A stretch of DNA of 14,149 bases from UBA1081 sp964454355. GTDB lineage: Bacteria; Bacillota; Clostridia; Oscillospirales; Acutalibacteraceae. The stretch's first letter is position 1. Every line of letters starts with the position of its first letter. Shown here one piece after another: positions 1 to 7,232 of the stretch. The notes beneath the pieces are model-generated. The model was not told the DNA's origin and searched no databases. It saw nothing but the letters and a program-made list of their open reading frames with translations. The position numbers and the translations under genes are program-made. Location: positions 1 through 14,149 of the forward strand of contig CAYVTA010000056.1 of the NCBI GenBank assembly GCA_964454355.1. The letters are read 5' to 3'.

Positions 1-1
1 T

Positions 2-214
2 AACATTGCGGTTTTTCCGTATAAAGTTAAAACGGACTTCGGGACATATGATATTAACCATCTGACCGCCTACAGAACCTGCCTGCTTAGAGGTAAGGTC
101 GCCGTTATAGCCCTGCTTAAGGTTAACACCTACTTCGGCTGCTGCTTCCATCTTGAACTTATCAAGAGCTTCACGAGCACCGGGTACAAGGCTTGATTTG
201 TTGCTGCTTGCCAT
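2..214 (-). CDS. Alpha/beta-type small acid-soluble spore protein (SASP), partial at window edge
   Basis: The minus strand from 214 encodes MASSNKSSLVPGAREALDKF and continues through KQGYNGDLTSKQAGSVGGQM. These are the two conserved blocks of alpha/beta SASPs, including the GDLTSKxAGSVGG segment that contacts DNA. Such proteins coat and protect the chromosome of the dormant spore and are degraded by the Gpr protease at germination. An AAGGAG ribosome binding site (225-231) lies 10 nt before the ATG. No stop occurs before the window edge, so 71 codons are visible. After GGQMVN (about residue 50) the translation reads IICPEVRFNF and so on, instead of the usual MVKxMIExxE-type end, so the C-terminus is odd and may be an assembly artefact. 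A spore-stage (sigma G) promoter is expected from family knowledge, but I could not find a convincing one. Confidence 0.85.
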   Translation of the reverse strand, partial: MASSNKSSLVPGAREALDKFKMEAAAEVGVNLKQGYNGDLTSKQAGSVGGQMVNIICPEVRFNFIRKNRNV

Positions 215-358
215 TTCTTTTGCACTCCTTTCGGGGAATGTTTGCGTTTGCTTTACTATTTTGAACTTTCATTCGGTTTTTATTATTGAGAATTTTTGCT
301 TGTTTTACCTTATTTGTTTTTTAATTTATCAACTTTTTGTGAAGAATTAATTTTTATC

Positions 359-387
359 TTGAAATTTTAACCATAGAGATGTATAAT
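359..387 (+). promoter_or_regulatory. Sigma-A-type promoter for the PHP-domain gene
   Basis: TTGAAA at 359-364 and TATAAT at 382-387 are separated by exactly 17 nt. The predicted start near 394 gives a leader of about 55 nt before the ATG at 449. Confidence 0.75.
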
Positions 388-448
388 TATATTCGCAATA
401 TGTGTTTTTAACATATAAAGCTCTGAATTTAACATTGGAGGTATAATA

Positions 449-1831
449 ATGAAAAAAATTAAAAAAACATTAAGCATTATGCTCACTGTTGCAATTATCA
501 TGCAGCTTGGCGTACTGTTATGCATCGGTGCTTCAGCAAACTCTGCTGATTATACGATCGTTTCACCCTATGAGGATGTTATCTGGAGCGGTGATGATGC
601 ATGGGGTGCATATAAAGGCACTCTGCATACTCACACAACCTACAGTGATGCTGATGACACTCTTCCGGTAATGATTAAAGAATACTATAATCAGGATTAT
701 GATTTCGTCGCCAATGCTGACCATGGTATCACCGGCGTTGAATGGAATAAAGAGCCTGAAAAGCAGCTTCTTTATACATATCAGCTTATTATAGGCAATT
801 CCTTCGAGCATCTTACAGATGAAGAGTATGAAGCAATCACAACCGGCACATATGCTCTTTATGACGGCACGATCAGAAATAAAAAGATGGTTTGTGTTAC
901 CGGTGCCAACGAATTTAACTATATTTCTCTGACTAAAAACCATGTTAACGGCTATTTCCTTGACCCATCTGTTGGTAACGGATTCCCCGGAGTTGAAAAC
1001 CAGCGTGGTTATGAGCAGGCAATTGCTTACATTGACGAAAACGGAGGTCTTTCTCACATCAACCATCCCGGCGACTGGATAGATTCAAACACCGACCCGG
1101 ATGCAGTCAACGACCCATCTAACATTGAATTTTTTGGCAACCTTATTCTTAAGTATGATTCCTGTCTCGGTACGGAAATACTTAACGAAAGAAACGGAAC
1201 AACCGGTTATGACAGAATACTCTGGGATAACTTGCTTATGTACACCTTACCTTATGGTAAAACTGTAATCGGTTTCAGCAACACAGATGCTCATTTTATC
1301 AGCACGGTTGACAGCTCTTTCAGTGTTTTCATGATGGAAGAAAACACCATTGAAAACATTAAAGAAACAATGCAGAGTGGTGCATTCTTCGCAGTTACAA
1401 GAATACTCAGAGCAAATGATACAATAGGTCCGGAAGAAGATATCAATGTTGCCAATACAGACATCCCCTATCCCATGTTTTCAGAACTTACTGTTGACGG
1501 TCACAAGATCACAGCAACAGTAACAGATGCAACATCAGTTCAGTGGATAGCAAACGGTCAGGTTATTTCAAAAACTACCGTTGACGGCAGCGGTACTGTT
1601 ACTCTTGATTTGGATACAATTGAAGGTGCAGAGGATTTCCTGTATGTTAGAGTTGAAGCTTTCGGTGAAGGCGGCATTTGCGTTTCACAGGCACTTGTGA
1701 TTGATGACGGCAGTGAACCCCTTGAATTTACAGAGGAAACACGCAGTTCTTTTGAAGAAATTCTCTATTATTTCAAAGGTACAAAAATCTATGCAATCAT
1801 TGGCGAAATTATTAAAGCAATCAAAAATTAA
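449..1831 (+). CDS. Secreted PHP-domain metallohydrolase-like protein
   Basis: This 460-residue protein starts with a classical signal peptide (KK-rich n-region, hydrophobic core about 8-27, probable cleavage after ASA at residue 30), so it is predicted to be exported. Residues from about 55 to 320 carry PHP (polymerase and histidinol phosphatase) metal-site motifs: LHTHT (H60, H62), YSD (D66), ADHG (D91, H92), NEF (E155), SHINHPG (H203, H206), GTEILNE (E243) and NTDAH (D280, H282). These would hold a di- or trinuclear metal centre for phosphoester or related hydrolysis; the substrate is unknown. Residues about 340-420 look like a beta-sandwich appendage, and the end is an amphipathic tail without LPXTG or a transmembrane anchor. 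GGAGG (437-441) lies 7 nt before the ATG. The gene has its own promoter and terminator, so it is probably monocistronic. Confidence 0.8.
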   Translation: MKKIKKTLSIMLTVAIIMQLGVLLCIGASANSADYTIVSPYEDVIWSGDDAWGAYKGTLHTHTTYSDADDTLPVMIKEYYNQDYDFVANADHGITGVEWNKEPEKQLLYTYQLIIGNSFEHLTDEEYEAITTGTYALYDGTIRNKKMVCVTGANEFNYISLTKNHVNGYFLDPSVGNGFPGVENQRGYEQAIAYIDENGGLSHINHPGDWIDSNTDPDAVNDPSNIEFFGNLILKYDSCLGTEILNERNGTTGYDRILWDNLLMYTLPYGKTVIGFSNTDAHFISTVDSSFSVFMMEENTIENIKETMQSGAFFAVTRILRANDTIGPEEDINVANTDIPYPMFSELTVDGHKITATVTDATSVQWIANGQVISKTTVDGSGTVTLDLDTIEGAEDFLYVRVEAFGEGGICVSQALVIDDGSEPLEFTEETRSSFEEILYYFKGTKIYAIIGEIIKAIKN

Positions 1832-1851
1832 TATTGTCAGTTTACTAATCG

Positions 1852-1885
1852 AGACGATAGCTTTTTAGCTGTCGTCTTATTTATT
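1852..1885 (+). terminator. Rho-independent terminator after the PHP-domain gene
   Basis: An 11-bp stem (AGACGATAGCT 1852-1862 with AGCTGTCGTCT 1867-1877, one G-U pair) closes a TTTT loop and is followed by a modest T-rich tail (TATTTATT). It sits 20 nt after the stop codon. Confidence 0.75.
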
Positions 1886-1959
1886 GACTGAAATAATCGC
1901 AAATACAAATCGACATATGCCTATAATATTGCATTTTATAAATTTTTTGTCTGATTCGA

Positions 1960-1988
1960 TTGAATACCGACACATAGTATGATACAAT
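1960..1988 (+). promoter_or_regulatory. Sigma-A-type promoter for the GH43 gene
   Basis: TTGAAT at 1960-1965 and TACAAT at 1983-1988 have a 17-nt spacer. The predicted start near 1995 gives a leader of about 75 nt before the ATG at 2070. The leader shows no obvious hairpin. Confidence 0.65.
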
Positions 1989-2069
1989 AATTTCAAGCAT
2001 CGGCAGACTTACAGATATAGATGTTTCTGAAAATATTAAATCATTCTATAAAAAACAGCAGGTGACAAT

Positions 2070-2996
2070 ATGCCTTATCTTTTTGCACATTTTAAAGAAA
2101 AAATTACTCCTGACGGAGAACAGGTCTATTTCGGAATAAGCGAGGATGGCTTCAATTGGGAGCAAGTAAGCAACGGCAATCCCGTACTGACTGCAACGCT
2201 CGGTGAAAAAGGCTGCCGTGATATTGAAATAATCAGACTGCATACAGGCGGCTTTGTTATCATCACAACAGATTTATGTATTGTATATCGTATGGATGAG
2301 AATTACAATGTTGACTGGAAACAGGTAAACAGTCACGGAAGCCTTAATCTGCGTATGTGGAAAACAGATGACCTTATAAATTTCTCCGAAGAAAAGCTGC
2401 TGTATTTCGGTCGTGATGATTTTGGCTGTCTTTGGGCACCGGAAATATTTTTTGACGAAGAAAATAAAGAATATCTTATCCACTGGGGTTCAACAGTGAA
2501 GGAAACTGACTATAAGCATATGTCTGTTTACTGCTGTACAACAAAGGATTTTGAAACATTCTCGGAGCCGAAGCTTTATTTTACAAAGGACAATGAGATA
2601 CTCGATTCCCATATCACAAAAGTCGGGGATACATACCATCTTTTCTACAAGAACTCATCCAATCCTCCCATGAATATGCACGCAACCTCGAAAAATCTTT
2701 ACGGGCCGTTTGAGCACGATGAAAAATTTGAAAAATATATGGATACATATATTCATCATCCCGGTTCATATGAAGGCCCTACAACATATACTCTTCCGGA
2801 CGGCAGATGGTGTCTTATGCTGGACTTTTTCGGTTGTGAAAAAGAAAAAATGGGTTACAGACCTTTTGTTTCACCTGAACCCGGAAATATGAATTTTCAT
2901 AAGGCAAGTGAGGAATTTAAATTTCCCTACGGTTTTAAGCACGGAAAGGTAATTGAAATCACACAGGAAGAATACGAACGACTGAAAAATATGTAA
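2070..2996 (+). CDS. Glycoside hydrolase family 43-like protein, cytoplasmic
   Basis: The 308-residue product fits a single five-bladed beta-propeller of the GH43 type, the family of arabinofuranosidases, beta-xylosidases and related enzymes acting on plant-derived oligosaccharides. Candidate catalytic residues in family order are D51 (CRDIEI, general base), D179 (ILDSHI, pKa modulator) and E235 (SYEGPTTY, general acid). The blade motif LWAPE at 121-125 and DGRWCLMLDF at 244-253 also fit. There is no signal peptide, so it should act inside the cell on imported oligosaccharides. The short length means there is no accessory beta-sandwich or carbohydrate-binding domain. AGGTGA (2060-2065) is close to the ATG. 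No transporter or other sugar gene adjoins it, so the exact substrate cannot be inferred. Confidence 0.8.
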   Translation: MPYLFAHFKEKITPDGEQVYFGISEDGFNWEQVSNGNPVLTATLGEKGCRDIEIIRLHTGGFVIITTDLCIVYRMDENYNVDWKQVNSHGSLNLRMWKTDDLINFSEEKLLYFGRDDFGCLWAPEIFFDEENKEYLIHWGSTVKETDYKHMSVYCCTTKDFETFSEPKLYFTKDNEILDSHITKVGDTYHLFYKNSSNPPMNMHATSKNLYGPFEHDEKFEKYMDTYIHHPGSYEGPTTYTLPDGRWCLMLDFFGCEKEKMGYRPFVSPEPGNMNFHKASEEFKFPYGFKHGKVIEITQEEYERLKNM

Positions 2997-3007
2997 TATA
3001 TATAAAT

Positions 3008-3049
3008 GCCGATGTAAGCTCAATTACCTACATCGGCCTTAATTTTTTA
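3008..3049 (+). terminator. Terminator between the convergent GH43 and hydF genes
   Basis: A perfect 9-bp stem, GCCGATGTA (3008-3016) with TACATCGGC (3029-3037), and a 12-nt loop are followed by CTTAATTTTTTA on the plus strand. The T tract favours termination of GH43 transcription. The same hairpin lies 17 nt past the hydF stop on the other strand and may also stop the hyd operon, though with a poorer T tract. Confidence 0.8.
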
Positions 3050-3053
3050 TCGG

Positions 3054-4259
3054 TCATTCATCAAGCACTTTCACAGCTTCAGGGAAAGGTGAAAGGCTGC
3101 GTCTTAAAATTCCGTTCATATGAGCGATTGCAGTGCCGTAATTCGTAATGGGAATATGACTGTCAAGCGTCTGTTTTACTCTGTATTTCATTTCTCGTTC
3201 GGTGAGCATACAGCCGCCGCAATGTATAACAAGAGAATATTCCTCAAGTGCCTCCGGGAACTGAGTGCCTGATGTAAACGCAAATTCCACATTCTTGCCT
3301 GTGTACTTTTTAATAAGAGCAGGAAGTTTCTGTGTACCGATATCGCCGCACTGTCTATGGTGCGTGCACCCCTCTGAAATCAGCACTTTATCACCATCTG
3401 ACAGCTTATCAAGAGCCGCTGCTCCTTTTACCGCAGAAATCAAATCTCCTTTATAACGGGCAAAAAGAATGGAAAAAGAAGTAAGCATAATATCCTCTGG
3501 AGTATATTTTGCAACTTGTGCAAATACTTGAGAATCGGTTATTACCATCTTCGGTTTTTTGCCGAGAAAAGAAAGAGTTTCAGACAATTCAGAATCCCTT
3601 GTAACAATGGAGACTGCACCGGAATCAAGAATATCACGGATAGTCTGCTGCTGTGGCAGAATGAGTCTGCCCTTTGGAGCTGCTTTATCAATAGGGACTA
3701 CAAGCACAATAACATCATTCGGTTCAATAAGGTCTCCAACTATCCGCTTGTTATTCTCCTCTTGTTTAGCCAGTCTTCCAAGCATTTCCTTAAGCTCAAA
3801 AATGCCTGTATTTTCCTTAGCACTGACATATACGTTGTTATCTGTGGAATTGGGAACATTTTTGTGAAGATCGGACTTATTAAAAGCAATGATATACGGG
3901 ATATTTTTACTTTTAAAAAGCTCTACAAGCTCCGTTTCCGATTCAGTCAGCTTTTCCCAAGCTTCAGTTACAAGAACAGCTATATCAGTACGGTTTAATA
4001 TCTGACGAGCCTTTTTCACACGCATTTCTCCAAGTGCACCAACATCATCAATACCGGGTGTATCAATAATCACAACAGGTCCGAGGGGTAAAAGCTCCAT
4101 AACCTTTTTAACGGGGTCGGTGGTTGTGCCTTTAACATCAGACACAAGAGACAATTCCTGACCTGTTACAGCATTGACAACACTTGACTTACCTGCATTT
4201 CGCAAGCCGAAAAAACCTATATGCACACGTTCAGCTGAAGCTGTATCATTAAGTCCCAT
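3054..4259 (-). CDS. hydF: [FeFe] hydrogenase H-cluster maturation GTPase HydF
   Basis: The 401-residue protein has an N-terminal GTPase domain with P-loop GLRNAGKSS (18-26), DTPG (66-69) and NKSD (127-130). The C-terminal cluster-binding domain has the HydF signature CxHx45HCxxC: C298 and H300, then H346-C347-x2-C350. HydF is the scaffold on which the 2Fe subcluster made by HydE and HydG is assembled and handed to apo-HydA in the cytoplasm. Length is normal for the family. Its AAGGAG site (4265-4270) overlaps the hydG stop codon, and the intergenic gap is only 9 nt, so the two are translated from one message. It is the last gene of the operon. Confidence 0.96.
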   Translation of the reverse strand: MGLNDTASAERVHIGFFGLRNAGKSSVVNAVTGQELSLVSDVKGTTTDPVKKVMELLPLGPVVIIDTPGIDDVGALGEMRVKKARQILNRTDIAVLVTEAWEKLTESETELVELFKSKNIPYIIAFNKSDLHKNVPNSTDNNVYVSAKENTGIFELKEMLGRLAKQEENNKRIVGDLIEPNDVIVLVVPIDKAAPKGRLILPQQQTIRDILDSGAVSIVTRDSELSETLSFLGKKPKMVITDSQVFAQVAKYTPEDIMLTSFSILFARYKGDLISAVKGAAALDKLSDGDKVLISEGCTHHRQCGDIGTQKLPALIKKYTGKNVEFAFTSGTQFPEALEEYSLVIHCGGCMLTEREMKYRVKQTLDSHIPITNYGTAIAHMNGILRRSLSPFPEAVKVLDE

Positions 4260-4268
4260 AAATTCTCC

Positions 4269-5717
4269 TTAAAAACGGAAGTCTCTTCTGTTTGAATTTT
4301 TAATATTTTCAATGTTTTCTTTAGCTATCTTTTTAACCTTTTCTGTAGGTATTTTTTCAAGTTCCTGATCAATAAGCTTAAATCCGAGTTCTTTTGTTTC
4401 TTCTGATGCGTAATCCACAAGATACTCTGTAAGAGTCATAAGTGCATTAGGATGGCAGCAGTTAAGGATCTGTCCGTTTTTGCAAAGAGCCATAAATCTG
4501 TCTCCTGTTCTGCCCTCACGGTAACAAGCTGTACAGAATGAAGGAATATGACCGTTTTCCATGAGCCATTTTACAACCTCGTCAAGTGTACGTTGATCCG
4601 AAACGTCAAACTGTTCGGAATCGTGAGGTCTTTCCTCTTGAGTATAACCGCCTACTGACGTTCTTGAAGCACCGCTTATCTGAGAAATACCCATATTCAG
4701 AACTTTACCTCTGACCTCTTCGGACTCTCTTGTTGAAATTATCATTCCGGTGTAAGGAACAGCAAGACGGATACAAGCAATGATTTTTTCAAACATTTCA
4801 TCTGATATGGAATTATCAAATACATCAGGGTCAATATCGTCAGCATGTTTTACTCGAGGTACGCTGATCGTATGAGGACCTACGCCATGCACAGCTTCAA
4901 GATGCTCTGCGTGCATAAGAAGACCTGCAAATTCATATCTGTAAAGCTCAAGACCGAAAAGAACACCTAAGCCAACATCATCAATACCGCCTTCCATTGC
5001 TCTGTCCATAGCCTCTGTATGATAATCATAATCATGCTTGGGACCTGTGGGATGAAGCTGCAAATAGCTTTCCTTATGGTATGTTTCCTGGAAAAGGATA
5101 TATGTTCCGATGCCTGCATCTCTAAGCTTACGGTAATTTTCAACTGTGGTTGCAGCAATATTGACATTAACTCGTCTGATTGCACCGTTCTTATGATTGA
5201 TGCTGTAAATAGTCTTGATACACTCAAGAATATACTCAATGGGGTTATTTACAGGGTCTTCGCCGGCTTCAATTGCAAGTCTTTTATGTCCCATATCCTG
5301 TAAAGCAATAACCTCGGCACGCACTTCCTCTTGAGTCAGCTTTTTACGTGCAATGTGCTTATTTTTAAGGTGATAAGGGCAATAAAGACAACCGTTTACA
5401 CAGTAATTGGAAAGATATAGAGGGGCAAACATTACAATGCGGTTGCCGTAAAAAGCAAGTTTGATCTCCTCTGCAATTTTATAAATCTGTTCAACCTTTT
5501 CAGGAATGTCACAGGCAAGAAGAACGGATGCCTCTCTGTGTGTCAGACCATTGCACACACAACCGCTTTCTGTCTTCTTTGGACGAGCCTTTTCAAGAAT
5601 TGAATCAATAAGTTCAACGTTGTTTTTATTTGCATCCGCATATTCAAGCGTTGCACGGATTTCCTCGTCATTAATAAATTCTTCTGCCTTAAGTGATTTT
5701 GGATTATATACAGCCAT
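4269..5717 (-). CDS. hydG: [FeFe] hydrogenase radical SAM maturase HydG (tyrosine lyase)
   Basis: The 482-residue protein carries the radical-SAM motif CVNGCLYC (C106, C110, C113) and the HydG-specific C-terminal second cluster motif CX2CX22C (C395, C398, C421). HydG cleaves tyrosine to p-cresol and dehydroglycine, giving the CO and CN ligands of the H-cluster as an Fe(CO)2CN-type synthon. Both clusters appear intact, so it should be active. The gene starts 3 nt after the hydE stop. A GAAAGGAA ribosome binding site (5727-5734) lies inside the end of hydE. The length is normal for the family. Confidence 0.97.
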   Translation of the reverse strand: MAVYNPKSLKAEEFINDEEIRATLEYADANKNNVELIDSILEKARPKKTESGCVCNGLTHREASVLLACDIPEKVEQIYKIAEEIKLAFYGNRIVMFAPLYLSNYCVNGCLYCPYHLKNKHIARKKLTQEEVRAEVIALQDMGHKRLAIEAGEDPVNNPIEYILECIKTIYSINHKNGAIRRVNVNIAATTVENYRKLRDAGIGTYILFQETYHKESYLQLHPTGPKHDYDYHTEAMDRAMEGGIDDVGLGVLFGLELYRYEFAGLLMHAEHLEAVHGVGPHTISVPRVKHADDIDPDVFDNSISDEMFEKIIACIRLAVPYTGMIISTRESEEVRGKVLNMGISQISGASRTSVGGYTQEERPHDSEQFDVSDQRTLDEVVKWLMENGHIPSFCTACYREGRTGDRFMALCKNGQILNCCHPNALMTLTEYLVDYASEETKELGFKLIDQELEKIPTEKVKKIAKENIENIKNSNRRDFRF

Positions 5718-5720
5718 AAT

Positions 5721-6776
5721 TTAATTTCCTTTCTTAATATCTCCTCGGTGGGTCACGATACGGTACCCTACCGATTTTACTTTATCTGCAAGAGTTTTAA
5801 CCGATTGTGCGGCTTCATCACCCATACTTTTTTTGTTGTCATACAGCTCATATTTTTTTCGTACTGAAGCGGGAGAAAGATTGGGCATTATTACATTTGC
5901 ACCTGCAAGAATACCTCTTTCATGTCCATCGGAGAGCAGCGTTCCCAATGCAGTTGTGGAGGGAAGAAGTATTTGGGGATGAATCAGTCTTATGATTGAT
6001 AAAAGATAACAGGTCAGCTCAGCACTTCCCGGCCGATAATCTTTAAATGGAGTTGCTTTATGAGGGATAAACGGTCCGATTCCACACATCTGAGGTTTGA
6101 ATTGCTCAATAAATTTCAGGTCTTTTGCAATATTTCCGTTTGTCTGAAAAGGAGAACCGACCATAAAGCCGCAGCCTGTCTGATAGCCGATTTTTTTCAG
6201 GTTTTCAAGACATTCCATTCGTTTTTCAAATGACATTTCCTCCGGATGAAGTTTTTTGTAATGCTCTTTATCAGCAGTTTCATGACGAAGCAAATATCTG
6301 TCCGCACCCGCATCATACAGCCTTTTATAGCTCTCGTAGCTTCTTTCACCGAGAGAAAGTGTTACTGCACAATCCGGATATTTTTCTTTGATTTTGCGGA
6401 TAACGCCGCACATAAATTCATCGCTGAAAAACACATCTTCGCCGCCCTGCATTACAAAGGTTCTAAACCCAAGCTCGTATCCTTCTTCACAGCAATCAAG
6501 AATGTCCTTTTCTGTCAACCTGTAACGGTCGCAGCTCTTATTGCTTCGCCGTATTCCGCAGTAAAGGCAATCATTTCTGCAAATATTGCTTATTTCGATA
6601 AGACCTCTGATGTATACATCTTTTCCGTAGACAGATTCCCTCGCCTTTCGGGCTTTTTGTGCAAGAAGAAATGCGGTTTCATCATTTCGGGCATTTATAA
6701 GATATTCATATTCCGCAACATCCAAAAAATGCTCATTCTCCAGCTTTTCTATTAATTCAAACACTTTATTTTCCAT
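5721..6776 (-). CDS. hydE: [FeFe] hydrogenase radical SAM maturase HydE
   Basis: The 351-residue protein has the radical-SAM motif CRNDCLYC (C66, C70, C73) at the usual place, followed by the HydE-type TIM barrel (TFVMQGGED, LSLGERSYES and LRHETADKEHYKKLHP segments). HydE acts on the HydG-derived iron synthon during H-cluster assembly. I see no CX7CX2C near the C-terminus, so the optional second cluster of some HydE proteins seems absent; it is not needed for activity in the family. The ATG overlaps the end of the upstream TM1266-like gene by 11 nt, indicating translational coupling. It differs from the related biotin synthase by context and by the HydE-like sequence. Confidence 0.95.
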   Translation of the reverse strand: MENKVFELIEKLENEHFLDVAEYEYLINARNDETAFLLAQKARKARESVYGKDVYIRGLIEISNICRNDCLYCGIRRSNKSCDRYRLTEKDILDCCEEGYELGFRTFVMQGGEDVFFSDEFMCGVIRKIKEKYPDCAVTLSLGERSYESYKRLYDAGADRYLLRHETADKEHYKKLHPEEMSFEKRMECLENLKKIGYQTGCGFMVGSPFQTNGNIAKDLKFIEQFKPQMCGIGPFIPHKATPFKDYRPGSAELTCYLLSIIRLIHPQILLPSTTALGTLLSDGHERGILAGANVIMPNLSPASVRKKYELYDNKKSMGDEAAQSVKTLADKVKSVGYRIVTHRGDIKKGN

Positions 6777-7035
6777 TAGTTATAACATTTGAGTAAGCAG
6801 TTTTGACACTTACACCGTACAGCTTTCCTATTTTTCCGGACATAGCTGATATTATATCTTGCGGTGCATCCAAAGCAATACTTACAATATTAATATTTTT
6901 CTCACGGTACGGTACACCCATTCTGCCGATGACATACTGTCCGTACTCATGAAGAATTGCATTAAGGCTTTCCGTTGAATCCAAATTTTCAACAATAATG
7001 CCCATAACAGCGACTCTTGTTTCTTTATTATCCAC
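6766..7035 (-). CDS. TM1266-type iron-only hydrogenase system regulator (putative)
   Basis: This 89-residue protein (VAVMGIIVENLDSTESLNAI, then GQYVIGRMGVPY and VSIALDAPQDIISAMSGKIG) matches the small ACT-like or NikR-C-like protein that sits with hydE, hydG and hydF in many Clostridia. It is called a putative iron-only hydrogenase system regulator. Its biochemical role is not established to my knowledge, and it has no DNA-binding domain. The start is GTG at 7033-7035, chosen because GGAGG (7043-7047) lies 7 nt upstream and the protein begins in the family's usual place. It overlaps hydE by 11 nt and is the first gene of the hyd operon. Confidence 0.85.
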   Translation of the reverse strand: MDNKETRVAVMGIIVENLDSTESLNAILHEYGQYVIGRMGVPYREKNINIVSIALDAPQDIISAMSGKIGKLYGVSVKTAYSNVITNGK

Positions 7036-7159
7036 AGCTTATCCTCCGAAGCAAAAAACCGCACATTTCCGCAAAAGACTGCAGAAAGGCACGGCAATGT
7101 AATATAATTTAATATTAACTGTCGCCTTTCAGTCAGAAGTCTCTTTCTGTCAGGAGCAC
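7036..7159 (-). promoter_or_regulatory. Structured 5' leader of the hyd operon
   Basis: The predicted 124-nt untranslated leader can form an 11-bp stem: the minus-strand copy of 7124-7134 (GACTGAAAGGC) pairs with that of 7077-7090 (GCCTTTC, 3-nt bulge, AGTC). It encloses a 33-nt A+T-rich loop. I do not recognise a known riboswitch class. The leader ends in the GGAGG of the first gene. Confidence 0.45.
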
Positions 7160-7165
7160 ACAAAT

Positions 7166-7194
7166 ATTTTAATACTTTGTTATAAAAATGTCAA
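7166..7194 (-). promoter_or_regulatory. Sigma-A-type promoter of the hyd operon
   Basis: On the minus strand TTGACA (7189-7194) and TAAAAT (7166-7171) are separated by 17 nt, a near-consensus promoter. The start is predicted near 7159. It lies just after the stop of the membrane-protein gene at 7233, and no terminator is seen between them, so some read-through into the hyd operon is possible. Confidence 0.75.
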
Positions 7195-7232
7195 CATTCA
7201 AAATTCAAAAATTATCGAGCACATCTGAAAAC

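Noticed and set aside
269..274. GAATGA on the minus strand as the -35 of a sigma G promoter for the SASP gene
   Set aside because: No acceptable CATNNTA-type -10 is found 17-18 nt downstream, so only half of the expected promoter is visible.
153..350. A 65-codon plus-strand frame across the SASP start
   Set aside because: It overlaps the SASP gene and its ribosome binding site on the opposite strand, and the hydrophobic end is just T-rich intergenic DNA.
563..1066. A 167-codon minus-strand frame inside the PHP-domain gene
   Set aside because: It is antisense to a clear protein with a signal peptide and metal motifs, and has no ribosome binding site or own context.
2010..2180. A frame overlapping the start of the GH43 gene (SSIGRLTDIDVSENIKSFYK...)
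   Set aside because: It has no start codon and becomes low-quality within the GH43 coding region; at most a trace of an older gene, not supportable.
3516..3998. A 160-codon plus-strand frame inside hydF
   Set aside because: It is antisense to the conserved HydF sequence; the long frame follows from the codon use of the real gene.
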